DNA of 64,000 nt, taken from Lota lota (taxonomy: Eukaryota > Chordata > Actinopteri > Gadiformes > Lotidae). Position 1 is the first letter of the stretch. The number at the start of each line of letters is the position of its first letter. This document shows positions 1 through 32,734 of the stretch, piece after piece. Position numbers and translations under genes: made by a program. Location of the stretch: the NCBI GenBank assembly GCA_026745465.1, contig JACYXH010000091.1:1208501-1272500 (forward strand). Reading direction: 5' to 3'. The notes under the pieces are model-generated. The model saw only the letters and a list, made by a program, of their open reading frames with translations, was not told the origin of the DNA and did not search any database.

Positions 1-685
1 CACATAACACAAATATATAAATAATGAGATTGCCAGCCCAGTGTTACATCTTTTCTGTCCACTGTGTGTGTGTGTGTGTGTGTGTGTCCATCTACGCCTG
101 TCCAGTACTTGATGCTGTAAGTCAGTCCATCAAGTAATTCCAGGGAGCAAAACATCATCACCCTCATAACAAACAGTTGGCGAGGGGACTATAAAGCATC
201 ACTTTCACTCAATACTGGCTGGCGGTCTGGGATAACCATGTATTGATTCTAGCCGAACTCTAGATTCAGGGGAAATAAATGCACTTTTAACCGCATCCCT
301 GTGACTCGCTGTACAAGTCTGGGGAAATAAGTGTACGATTAATACGCACCCAAAATTGTGCTTTTATTCTAGTTTGGATTTTTATTTTTCACGCAGAAAA
401 AAAGCATGAAAGGCTATACATTTTTATTATATCTCAATTGCTTTGTCAATAGATGCACTGACTTGAGCTGACAGAAGGTCATGAAGGTAGTACAAATGCC
501 CCTCTGGTAGTTCAGACTAGCCTTGAAATATAATATATTCAACACGTTGAATAAAATTCTAAATGAAGCACACAAAGTTTACTGGGGCTGTGGGACATGT
601 TAGAAGTATGCATTACATGAGGCTCAAGTGACCTGCCATTGACATGCCTTGCACTACACATAAAACACATCCAGATTAATGCGAT
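1..685 (-). other. sgip1: sgip1 intron (part)
   Basis: Apart from a (TG) run at 66-88, no further sgip1 exon or other gene was recognised. The next exon (human-like KHFYSSSESEEEEE) must lie below base 1. Confidence 0.6.
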
Positions 686-693
686 GAGGATAT

Positions 694-19934
<19,241 letters not shown>

Positions 19935-19942
19935 GGTTGCTG

Positions 19943-19950
19943 ATTTGCAT
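19943..19950 (-). promoter_or_regulatory. Octamer motif ATGCAAAT just upstream of the sgip1 start
   Basis: A perfect POU-factor octamer lies 9 nt before the start codon. The same ATG opens a short uORF out of frame with sgip1. An 8-mer can occur by chance. Confidence 0.2.
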
Positions 19951-20005
19951 TCCTCTATTTCCAAGGATCCTGGAACGAAATTAAGATGTTCAGGATGGGG
20001 GGGAA

Positions 20006-20028
20006 GGGGGGGGGGGGGGGGGGGGGGG
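20006..20028. repeat. Poly-G run (23 G) close to the sgip1 5' end
   Basis: Preceded by another GGGGGGG at 19997-20003. It lies about 75 bp upstream of the sgip1 start codon and would read as poly-C in the sgip1 sense. It may sit in the promoter, 5'UTR or first intron. Confidence 0.9.
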
Positions 20029-21302
20029 TCCGGGTGGTGGAAGGGGGCAGAGGAGTGCCCCTGGTTACTAGATGAACGGCACTGAAGAAATACAGTAATA
20101 GAACCACACCAGCAGCTAGCCGTGTGTGTGTGGTTGAATGAGTTAGTGTGTGCGCGTGGCTAACGCCCTGGCTAACTGCGAGCCTCCTACACCCGCAGAC
20201 GTTGGCTGTCAGATGGCTGGTGAAGAGAGACACAGACACAGAGGGAGAGGGAGAGGGAGAGAGAGAGATACAGAGATACAGAGGGAGAGAGAGGGAGAGA
20301 GAGAGGTGGGGGTGGGTGCAGGCTGGGCTAGCTGCTGATCAGAGCTTAAGCCATGGATGCTGCTACTGCTCATCCAACCTACAGCCCCAGGATGCTGAGA
20401 AATGTGTGTGTGTGTGGGTGTGTGCGCGTTTGTGAGTGGATAAAAAAAATTGCAAAAGAAAAGGGGAGGGGCAGTGAGGGAGAGAGGAGGGGGAGGTGTA
20501 TGTGTATATACGCGTGTGTGGAGGGGGGAGAGAAGGTGGGTAGGGTTTGCTGAGCTCACAGCTGGCCTCAGCCAATCCCTGGAGTTGAGTAGAGTCACAT
20601 GATGTGCAGCCTTAATCTCCTGACACTATGGCCCAGGAGAACGGTTGACTGGTAATCTCTCTCTCCCCGTCTCTAACATGCGCAGAAATTGCACACGTCA
20701 CATGAAACCAGATTCACATTTATAGCTACACACAGTTAATAATGACATAACACAGTCAGTTGCATGTATGTGTATTTTAATACACAGGCACACACTTAAT
20801 GCATGTGTGTGTGCATGTCTGTGTGTTTGTAGCAGGCTTGAAATTTCTAATGTGCAGGTGAGAAGGAATGGGCAGACAGATAGTACAGTTAAATAAACAC
20901 AGCAGAACATGTCTGGAACTCTGTCTGGACTAGAGCTGGTCAAATGATTTCTCTATACCCAATTTTTAGCTTGGGGATAGCTTGGGATTTTGTCATAGCA
21001 ATATCCATTTATTACATATACCACAATGAGGGAATCCCCATCAGTAGTAATGTGGATAACAACCAAGCAAAACATTTTACTGATAATTTGTTCTAATAAC
21101 CAAAGCCCAGGTGGTATGTAGTCTCACAGGGAAATATGGACATCACATATAGGTCTAGAATGGTTGTAGATTGCTGTATTGTCATTGTAACTGTGACATT
21201 TTCCCCCCTCCTCTCATCCCAATTCCCATTAGCTCCTGCTGATCTGTGTGACGTCATGGCAACACATGACTACGCTGTTCAAGCAGGAGCTAGCAGTGAG
21301 GG

Positions 21303-21429
<127 letters not shown>

Positions 21430-23432
21430 GGGCACATTGGTAAAAATTTTGCAAATGAATAATTTTATTTAGTGTTATAATTAACATCAAATGTTTTTGT
21501 GGTATTAGAACAGCATAAATAATGTAACAGCTATGGACCCGACCCCTCAGGTCCTGGGTGCAGGCGGCCTGATAGCATGAGTCACATCAAACATGAGCCA
21601 GATGGATGGCCATGCTCACCTCTCTGTCCAAGTCACTCTCTCTGTCTGTCTGTCTACCCAAGTCTCTCTCGGTCTCACCAAGTCTCTATCTGTGTATCAC
21701 CAAATCTCTCTCTCCATCTCTCAAGCCTCTGTGTCTGTGTACGTATATCTTTCTGTTTACTCTGTGTCATCACTTTAGCCCCATTTATTGTCCAATCCCC
21801 CCCGCCCCTTCCCCCCTGCCTCTTTTTTCGGACTCCATGTGTCTGAATCTGTCACCACTTCTCCTCCCCCCTTAATGGCCGGCAGATGCTCCCTAGTCTG
21901 ATAACCCATGTGCACACGAATGCAAGCATGCACGTACACATACACAGAAACACACACACACATCTCCCCCCCATCTGCCCAACACCTCTTTATTTACTCA
22001 CGCTTGGGTCATTTAAGCAACACCCCCTCCCTCTCTTTATACTGTATGTGCTTATATAATTAGGTTCATGTCAGTGATTCAGTGTTTGGCTTCTACGCTA
22101 CTGCCTTCTTGTGGTAGGAAAAGCCTACTACTTCGCCTGAGGAATATAGTGCATAGGCACAAAATATTTCCTGTCGTCTTCATCGCCACATCCCTAAATT
22201 CCCATCTGGGATAAACAACTGTAATCTAAATGTGGACATAAGGGTGAAAGAAGTTTCTACTAGATAATGAAGAGGTTAATAAGGCTTCAGAGCATTAATC
22301 ACTAGCGTCACATCATTCCATAGTTCACATGCTTCGGTCTAAAACTAAAGTATGCTTGTTACCTTAATGCAATTTGCCATAAAGCTAGTCAGATATTAAA
22401 CCAACCGTGTGATCACATGTGTGTCTGTGCACAAAACATGATTAAGTTTGCAGTTTAAACAGCAAACAATAGCATAAAGTGTATATGTCACGCATCAGGA
22501 TAGAATAACCATTTCGGTGTAAATGTGCACCTGAGATTAGCAACGATCTAGCATTCAATACCATGTCATGGTGAACCCAAGGAGGACAGTGGTCCTACCT
22601 GCGATGATGCGAAACCAGCCAGTGCACAGCTCCTCAGCCATTTACTGCTCTCTCCATGGACCCCCTATTCACCCACGCACCAAGCGAGAGGAGGAGAAGG
22701 TGGAGAAGGTGGTGGAGGAGGAGGAATCGTCTGAGGAGATTGGAGATAGAGGGCCTGTTGTGGGAAAAAAAGAAGAGGAGTAGCGTGATGAACTGGGATT
22801 AAGAGATAGGGTTGGAAATGACCGGTGTTGTATAGAGGACATGCACATGCATTATGCGCATGCAGAGCCAGTGGAGAATTGAAATGTGGCACAGTGAGGG
22901 GAGAACAGAGCAGTCAAGGTGATGATGTCCCAATTTTCAATTCAGTGTACTTGGCGATGCGCCCAGCTGACGCAAACACATGCACAGACACACATACACA
23001 CTGCTGACATTTAAAGTAGGTCCAAGATCATTGGAGGTTTATTATAAACTTTGCATACTTGGGAGTAGAGATAAAAGCATAGTTGTGTTGTAGGCAATAC
23101 TTTTTTGTTTATCATGATATAGTTGCCATACTAAAACATAAATTATCAATGCACACGCTAAAGGCAGACTTCTACAATAGATACACAGATGTTTGTTTTC
23201 AGTTTTTTTAAGCAAGAGGAATTATGTAGTTTTGCTGCCATCTGCTGGTTTCTTTCAATCATGCACATTATTCATGTTATTCCCAAAACCCTTACCCCCT
23301 CTGCATTCATTAAACTGGGCTGTGCCCATATTCGCGGTTAAACTAAATAACAAACCCCAATCGTTAGCCTTGAGCGTCCCTGGACGTCATAGTTGGGATC
23401 TGAGGGATTTATTAATAATAGTAAAATTTACG

Positions 23433-23564
<132 letters not shown>

Positions 23565-26474
23565 GAGGGCTTGCTAATGCTGTAATTTCTCAAAAGTGCC
23601 ACCCCAAGGGCCTGTCAGCCTGTCACTCATGTAGAGTGGCACCGAAAGTAAAACTAGGCCTTCACATTACATGGTCTATTGCGTCTCTGGCTCAGTCAAT
23701 GCTCTTTCCAATACCTGACCTAATTTATTTTTCCCTACTCTCTTCAACTTTTCACCTGTGGGGGGCAGTCTTGCTCTTACTTTCTTCCAAGTTTACTATG
23801 ATGTCTTCGTGATCATTGCCACAAACACGTTAACCAAACTTCTGGGTACAGAATTTGCCACTGACAGCAACCAGATTTCGGTTTGAGTGGTTTTGTTGTA
23901 AGTCAATGACCTGTAGGGAACGTTGGATAAGGCTGCAAGACGCCACTCTAGGCCCCATGAGGACGCATTGTCCGTCAATGTGATCCACTTTTGTCCTCAC
24001 ATTTCTCCTGGCTCGATGCAGTGTGGTGTCTCCCTGCTACACCAGCACACATCAGCCCGGACAATGAAGAAGAACAGAATTTAAATGATGGAGGATAAAT
24101 AAGAAGGGGGTATTATAACAATGTGAGAAATAACAGAAAAAATGGTTCTCAGCATTTGCATTGCACACAGCGACTGCCTCGTCTGTTTGGCATTAAAGTC
24201 TTGATAACCAATCAAACACAGGCTTGCATGAGTATGTCCATGTAGCCTATTTATTTCACTCCTGCATTGCTCAATTCTTAGATTTCCCCATCAACTTAGT
24301 TGACCGATAAGCAGACAGGCAGGCAGCCAAGCCAGGGCCATCGTCTCCCTCCCCACCTGCCCTGATGAGATGATTGGGAAGCAACACAAACACACTCCCA
24401 CACACAGCAATTAGGCCATAATGCCGGAGTCAAACCAAAACATTTGATTCAGCAGTGGGGAAAGGCATGCAGGGTGATAAGGCAAGAGGCGGTGGCAGCC
24501 AACACCCGGCGAGTGCCTACGTGCCAACCGGCCCGACACAATATACCCCCAGTTCTCAACACTGTCAGGCTGACACCAGTCATCAGCCGAGGTAATAGCC
24601 AAGGCCATGTGACGTTGCCCTTATATAAACAAAGAATGTAACTCAAAAAGCAAGGGCCATAGGGGTTTGTAATGTTTTGAGTGTGAGTAATTGTTTAGTT
24701 TATTCTTAGCATGTTTTGTCTTAACAGATAGGCCTTCTTATTTTTTTTATATATTATGAATTTAGAGTAATTAAATGGGAGATCTTTGTAGACATGCCTG
24801 CTTGTCATCATAACGGTGACTTTGTGTGGGGAATTATGATGATTGGTCAAACTCGAGGGATGACGCATCCAGGAATGTTGCGGTGATTGGACAAATATGG
24901 AAGCTCCCACAATTTAGCAAGGATTGGTCGAATTTGTGGGATTTGAGGCAATCGCAAAATGTTTCAATCTGGGCCAGAATAGCACTTAAGGCAAATGGTT
25001 GGCTGATCATGCTGGTTATGTAGACGGTTGAATGGTTGCTACAATGTATTAAATTAAATTGAATGAATAGTGAATCTCAGCTTTTTATGATTATGTTTTT
25101 GTACACAGGCAGATTTCAAGTTGAGCCTTCCTAGCACAGGCTTCTGATATCCGTGAGCAGTCAACCCTTTTTGTTTTTGTTCACTATAGTGTGTGTAGGG
25201 TTAGGGTGTGTGTATGATTTTAAAAAAATCTATGGAAAATTGTGTTCATTGTTAATACTCCTTCTACACAAAGTGCCCCTGTTTTACGGTAACTTTGTCA
25301 TCCCCATTATAACTAACTTTGGTGACTCATTGCAGCTTCGGGCCCCCCTGTGCCGGCCCAATCCATCCCAACCCCCTGGCCTGACCCCTGCCTCGGTACA
25401 CAGGGTGGATGGAAAGAGATGAGCTCACCCACACTAAACCGGCGCTGCTACGGTCTGTGGTCTCCCTGATGAGCTCGCTGATACCACACCGGTCCAGTGT
25501 GTGTCTCCAACGGCAATTACCAATTTCCACATGGGGCCCCCCTGCCCAAATAAATACACAGCACAGCTCCACTTTACAATCGGTTCCCATCTATAAACAC
25601 TGGAGCCTTGGCTGGCAGTCTGGGGCTGAAGACAAGCCTCAGGCTCGGCTTCAAAGAACACTTTTCCTAGAAATACTGAATAGCTCAGAGAGAAAAAAAA
25701 TGAAAAAGTTATTTTCAGTTATTAGTGTCAAGAGAAAGACAAAGGAATAGCACAATCACTTTTCTTCACTTTTATACAAGACTAAATCCATTTTAGTTGT
25801 GCAAATGATTTGTCTTTTAGTTGATAGACAAAAATTATAATTAATATCATGATGATGATCGTTTGTGTTAGTCAAACAAATATATATGTTTTATTCCCCT
25901 ATTCCCAAATGGCTTGCTGGCTCCAGTTTAGATGGACACCCACCAGAGTGATGCTATTGTAGGTTATGAGTGTGGTGACTGAGCTGCCAACGACTGGGAT
26001 AGGCCTCCAAATGACGCATTACATCCTGGCCAATAAAGCATGATTAGATTAAAATAGACGTGTGAACCATTTAATTGTAGTCTTTCTGAGTTTTTTGGGC
26101 CTCAAACCTTAGCACATACCATTTGTTACGTTATTGCTTTGGCTTACATGTGGCGCAAAGTAGTGGAATAGGCAACACTTGTGGTTTAGGACATAAAGTC
26201 AACATTGAACTATGTACCAACATAATCTGGTTCCATCTCAAATTATTCTGCTAATATAGTAAATGTTAATAAAACAGAGTAAATAAAACCCTTTAAAGCC
26301 ACCATGAGAACTTGCTGCTCTTCTGTCCTACAACGTGCAGGGCTGGTAGGATCTTTCCAGTGAGTGCATTTTGTTTGTATTTGGGCCATTCAATACCAAT
26401 GCAAAGATGCCCCGCGGAGTGCTTATTGGGATGTCCTGAATGTGGATAGAGCACAAGCAGAAATGTGCTTTGGG

Positions 26475-26668
<194 letters not shown>

Positions 26669-29189
26669 ACAGAAACAACAGACATTCCCTTCATGCTTTC
26701 CTTTTGTCAGCCTCTTTACCATGAACAAGTCTGTACAGGTTTGAGTCATACAACCATCCCCAAAGCAAACCATATAGGGAAAATAACAGGGGATATAATT
26801 AGGTTTGACATGCTATGAAATGCTGTCATAAGAATGCTTGAGTGAATCTGTAATCGTGAAATAACGAATGTAATACTTGTTAACAGCAGGTTCTCTGTTC
26901 TCCTTGGATGAACATTATATAGGCCTTTTAATCAAAACCTGTTGTATGATTTCACATAGGCAGTTCCCAGAAGCAACAAGGATGTATTGAAGCAATCAAG
27001 GCTTTTTTTAAAGGCAACATCTTGACAAAGGAAACGGATTGATTCTAGGAACTTTCCCAGGCTCAATTCCCTGGCTGAGCGAGACCGGAACTGAAACTTG
27101 TTGCTCGACATGATCACACTACACAAGCTTTACTCTGAGAAAAAAAAACACCACTCCTGTGTGGCACATTTTCTCACATACTGCCGACCTTCGTGTGAAC
27201 TGAATAACGTGTAACTAGCCACTCGAAGGATTGTATCCGTGTTATCCCCCTTTATTAAGCGGCTGCTAAATCACACATCAGATGTAAGTCACACAAAATA
27301 AAACCAGTCTGTAAAAGTTACCACACAATTAAAAAAATGTATAGCTATACAACTGAAGTTAACCAATAAATAGTAAGATATGATGTACTTAAAGTGGAAA
27401 TCTCAAAGACTTTCATGTAAATAAATGTCTGTTAAGTCACTATCTATCTCCAAATGAGGTCACACAATTGTCATTGAGCCTATGTCCCATTGATTAAAGC
27501 TCTTGCATTTGAAGTAATATGAAGTTTGACAGCTTCTACTTGCAGAGGCCAATGTCTTATGTCCTCAGTAATAAAGACATAAGAGATTGCACATGGACAC
27601 CTTCAAAACAACCCGTCAGACACACAGCCTCTCGGTAAGAGAAGCCATGTCTACTATACAGGTGCCGACCCACGTGTCTGACCACACTGCACCAGCACCG
27701 CTTTACCAATAACATTGATCCATCTCTAATGAAAACACCAAACTTCATTGATTACTATATTTCCATTCAGCACCGATGCCAGGACTCTTGCGTAATGCAC
27801 CCAGGCAATAATTAATCAAATGTCAGACCTCCTGGCAACGCTTGGCACAGAGTGGGATTCAAGACAAACACTGCATTGCAACAGTACTCAAAACATATAG
27901 ACTTTAATAGAACCACAACAACAAATGACACAGTAACTACTTTTTTTAAAAGTAGTAACGACGTAAAAGTAGTGTGATCTCCAGTCAACTGACCGTAGAC
28001 AATTACAATACAAACACACTTTAAAACACCCCATGTACATGTATATTGATATGGATATTGATATGGATATTGAGATGTATAGGGATGGATTAGATACTGT
28101 AAACCCGACTTCCAAAGCACATTCTATGTTATACTGAGATTTAATTTGGGTCTGGCTTTATTTTCTTGAGCAGGGCTCTTGCAAATACGAATGAATGCAA
28201 TAGCTGTACATTACCTAATGTTGAGTAATTCAGCTGGGAAAAACCTATTGAATATGTGAAAACTAAACTAGTCTATAACCGCATGGAGGCATTGAAACAA
28301 GATTTAATATAAAAACATATAGGCTATATGTACTGACTCTATCATCCTCGTATTGACATTGCAGAATACGTAATAGTTTACTAATATAATTAAACCTTAA
28401 TGACTGACGAAAACAATTCAAGTTATTACACTGCATTCATGAAGCCCCAATTCTTGACAAGCTGCAACTTTCTCTTTATTAAGCAGTAAGTTATGCATGT
28501 CCCAAGAGCATTACGTGAATATTCACTGTACAGAAAGTACAAGTAACAATTTGGCACTTCAATATTCAAACTTCACCGAAGGAACTATTTTAAAATGTGT
28601 CATTAAAACATTTTTAACAAATTTAAACAAATTAAAACTATTTCAATTTGTAATCATCATTAATAGCCCATGGTCATAAGCACGTGCCCGACAAACAAAA
28701 CATTAGCACGTTTGCTCTTAATGTTGACATTCACGTGTGTATGTTCCAGGTCCAGTAAAAATAAACAAGGAGGACTTAATGACTTCAGTTATTATTCACA
28801 GAACTGAATGGGAAACCTTATATGACCGTGTTCATCCTTCATCCCAAGAAACTAAGCAAGGAGGTCATTCCTCTCAACAACCTGACTACTTGACACCCCC
28901 TCAAGGTTGCGTTACGTTAACAAGGAAGTCTAGCACGTACTTCTAAAATGTTTGCAAAATTACACAAGTTGAAAATAAATTGTGACAATTGAGTAGCGCA
29001 CTACTGTACCTTATCCGTGTGCGTTTGTGTCCTTCTCTACGGCGAGTGAACCGTATTTACACATTTGTTAGTCGGCAAACAGTTCGTAATCATCGCTACT
29101 AGTGTTTTGGTTGATAAGCAAGCCACGCTCGCTTGGTGGCTGCGCGCGCCATAGCACAGGGGGTGGAGGTAAAGACACGAGCTGGGAGC

Positions 29190-29545
29190 TTGGTATGGAA
29201 TACCATTTGAGTCAATATTAAATAAATAAATATATAAATGTGGCTATGAAATAAATAAGTGAGGCAATACATATATAAATAAATATGCATCTATAAATTA
29301 ATCAATATATTTAAATAAATAAATAATATTTTTTATTTTAAAGGGACGTTTTTCAAAGGACTACTGTTATTTATTTCAGGGGGCTTTTATTTCATCATGC
29401 CACATTTATATTTTTCTGGGAACCTTTATTTCATAACGCCACATTAAATTATTTAATGCCACATTTATTTCATGGTGCAACATTTATTTATTTAATGCCA
29501 CATTTATTTCCTAATGCCACATTTCCATCTGGTATATCAAAATGT
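29190..29545. repeat. AT-rich element with inverted TTTATTT/CCACATT modules
   Basis: The right half repeats ATGCCACATTTATTT about six times (29395-29530). The left half (29205-29300) holds the inverted form AAATAAAT...AAATGTGGC, so the segment can fold back. It resembles fish MITE-like sequences, but no family is recognised. Intergenic. Confidence 0.5.
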
Positions 29546-31005
29546 GTGGGGCGTGGTTATCTCAGACCAAAGCAACAGCGCTGAATCACTGAATATACAG
29601 CAGCACTGAATGTACGAGAAGCCGCGTAATTTCTGGCCGATGGAAAGACATTAGGCTACTTACACAGGGCCTATGAAAATAAGGTGGGACAAGCACAACA
29701 GCTTGTCACACCTTGTGGGACATTGTGGGACCCACAATGTGGAAAATATGGAATACACCGATGGGCTCCGAGTTACTACGCTATTCTTAGCAGATCAAAT
29801 TGATCAACATGGTTTATCCACGATACTATTCTGCCCCAAATTGAGGACTTTTTAGAAATACTACAATTTAAATACTACTTAGTCTTAAATTATTTGAGAC
29901 TGATTGAGCACCATGTTCGTGTGAAAGATGCTAACGTTAGTCGTGCACGAGATCAATTAAATATTTTGGTAGTTAAATGGCCTCCAGTAATTGGCTCACT
30001 AATTAGCATGGTTCATGGTCAGTAATGGCAAAGCGCATTCCACCACTGGCAGATTTGACTGAAGTAATGCTTCCAAGACATCTGAAACGGTTCATACTTC
30101 CATTTTAAATTATAAATGTAATGTTTCTGTCTGTGTATGTGTGTTCACCAAACGTTGGTGCAACCAAAGGCGCGGTTGAGTGTGTCATGTGCGTAAAATA
30201 CGTTAATCCCGGAACCTGATATGAAAAGAATATGACGTCATCATGTGCCATGTAACTGTAACCTAACACGGAGGAATGTTGAGGTGAAAGCGGAGGCATG
30301 GTTTCCATAGTGACACACAGAGGCCCAACAAACAACAAGGGTGTGGGGATGTGAGCAACCTTTAGTCTCCCACATTTACTCATCTCTGTGTGGGTTCTTG
30401 AGGAAGAATATCTAGAGCTGCACACATGGCCACAGGATTGCAGGATACTCAACTAAACACACCATCAGAGCAGAAGAGAACACAGGCAAGTGCCCTATAC
30501 ACATTTTAACTTCCTACCTCACCTCATTTAGCTTTTTCTCTCTTGTTCTCCCCCTCTCTTTCTACTTCCCTCCTCCTACTCACATCCCTTCTTCCCCACC
30601 TTCTCTCCTCCCCGCTAGTATCCAATCCTCTCTGGTATGTGTGCACTAGACCAGCAGGTAAGAGGAAGGAAAGGAAATTAAAGGACTCCAGGTCATTGCA
30701 CATGCTCAATTCAGTCCCAGTAGATCACAGTTGCAATTTTGGATGATGCCACCAGATAGAAAGAGAGAAATAGAGATGGACGACAAACAAAGCACTATTG
30801 GAGTACCACAGGCCTGGAAGTTCTGGATGTGAGGCACCGGTATTGCACTCCCAATAGCATCACAACTGTTACGTGACGCAATCGGCCTTGACAGTTATGT
30901 TGACACTCTATCTCTCTCTCTCTCACTCATTTACTCACTCACTCACACATGCTGTGTCTCTTTGCACACTCTATCACGTCACCAGCTTGGCCTCTGATTG
31001 GCTGA

Positions 31006-31027
31006 GGGGGGGGGGGGGGGGGGGGGG
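31006..31027. repeat. Poly-G run (22 G)
   Basis: Intergenic homopolymer following TTGGCTGA. Confidence 0.9.
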
Positions 31028-31274
31028 TAAATGGCCTCTCCTCCTTAACACTTTATTACAAGCTGATTTACTGGCTTCATGTTGAACATTATAATGTTGA
31101 GTAAAGAGACCCTGGGGAAATACAGTCCCGCTCCCCGATGAGGGCCCCAGTTGACACTTTGGTGGAAGTAACCGGACCAAGGAAGTATTAACAGGGAGCA
31201 CAGGGGACCAGAGATGGCCCTTCAGATCACCTTCGGTGTACAGCTGACTCAGCTATCTATTTAGCTTTAGCAAT

Positions 31275-31551
31275 TTAAAGCTGCTGTAGGTAAGATTCAA
31301 GAGTTTTATGTCTCTGCCACTTTATAAGTGTTGCAATCACACGCCTGTGATTGATAGGCAAGACGGCTTCCCTTAACCAATCAGGGAAGAGATGCCCTGA
31401 TTGAGCCGGGTAGCGGTCTGCAGAGGCAGGCACGCAGTCAACTAGAAAATATATATTTGTTACTCACTAATAGCTGACTATTAGGTCTATGGCATTTATT
31501 ACAAACAACACTCAAATTATAGTTCTTAAATCCTACCTACAGCACCCTTAA
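31275..31551. mobile_element. MITE with TTAA ends (277 bp, piggyBac-like target duplication)
   Basis: The left end TTAAAGCTGCTGTAGGTAAG matches the reverse complement of the right end (TTAAGGGTGCTGTAGGTAGG) at most positions over about 29 bp. Both ends sit on TTAA, the usual target duplication of piggyBac-type elements. There is no coding capacity, so it is non-autonomous. Confidence 0.7.
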
Positions 31552-31633
31552 CTGTGTCTCCTTGTCACCTGCTTACAGCACCTTTAACTGTGTCTCCTTG
31601 TCACCTGCTTACAGCACCTTTAACTGTGTCTCC
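31538..31633. repeat. 36-bp tandem repeat spanning the end of a MITE
   Basis: TACAGCACC(T/C)TTAACTGTG followed by TCTCCTTGTCACCTGCT repeats 2.6 times. The first 10 or so bases of each unit are the terminal inverted repeat of the element at 31275-31551. Confidence 0.88.
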
Positions 31634-32657
31634 ATGTCCTTCCTATTAATCAAGTCTATAATATTCAACACACAATACACACATATGTCCTGTGCAATAG
31701 AACACATTACAAACAGATAGCAATTAATAACAGAGTAGATACGGCTGGCAATTTTGTGTTTCAAGGCCATCTCCATGACTGCATCAGCTCCTTAGCCAGA
31801 AATATCACTTTCACTTCAGGGTGGTGGGAAGGTTGAGTTAAGTAGTGTCATTTCCCCGAGTGGGAATCGCTCAGCCTATTCTTAGGTATATTAAATAACT
31901 CAGCGTCGTCCCAGTGAACTCCATTTCTCTGTGTCGTCGTCACGGACACGTACATAGATTTCATCCAATCAAAATCCAGCTTTTAATAGGTTACTCTGGG
32001 CGGAAGGCGAGGTGTGATGAGGAGGGGTGCTGACTCAAAGTCATAGCAGACAAGAGCGGCGATGTTGAAAGAGGACAAAGGACAGGATGAGGACAAGAGC
32101 AAATGAAATAAATAAATACATAAATGAGAGAAAGAGGGACGGCACTCGTAAAGAGTAGAGACAGAGGGGTGAGGAAAGTGTGGAGAGAGAGAGGGAGAGA
32201 GTGAGAAAGAGAGAGAGAGAGATATGTGCCATAGTCTTGTGATGTAATTCTAAACTCATTGATGATTCCCCTCCAATGCAAGGTCAGCCTAGTGGTGGGC
32301 TCTGGTGCCTCCTACGTATTCTCCTAACGTAATGAGACATTGAAATCAAGGATCAGGGATGACGTGCAATATCCATTGCCGGCTTAGATAAATCCTCCAT
32401 AACAATAATGAGCACCTGAAACAGAAAGGTGTTGAAGACAGAAAATAGTAAATGTAACCTCCATGTTCAGATTTCTGTTGAGGTATTGAGAAAAATCAGC
32501 CAGTGAAATAAAATGGTACATGAACGGAACATTTGGACTGATGCACATCTTTTACAATTAAATCGGTTCCACACGCAGCCCTAATGTAAGACATAAATAA
32601 CAACTTGTGTCTCTCAGGTCATATAGTGCAGTGATGGCCTCTGGTTCTTACATATGG

Positions 32658-32658
<1 letters not shown>

Positions 32659-32731
<73 letters not shown>
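32659..32731. repeat. (TG)n microsatellite
   Basis: About 36 TG units, intergenic. Confidence 0.96.

Positions 32732-32734
<3 letters not shown>

Noticed and set aside
22568-22783. Glu-rich plus-strand frame MVNPRRTVVLP...
   Set aside because: The acidic part is a GAG/GAA low-complexity run, with no homology or exon signals.
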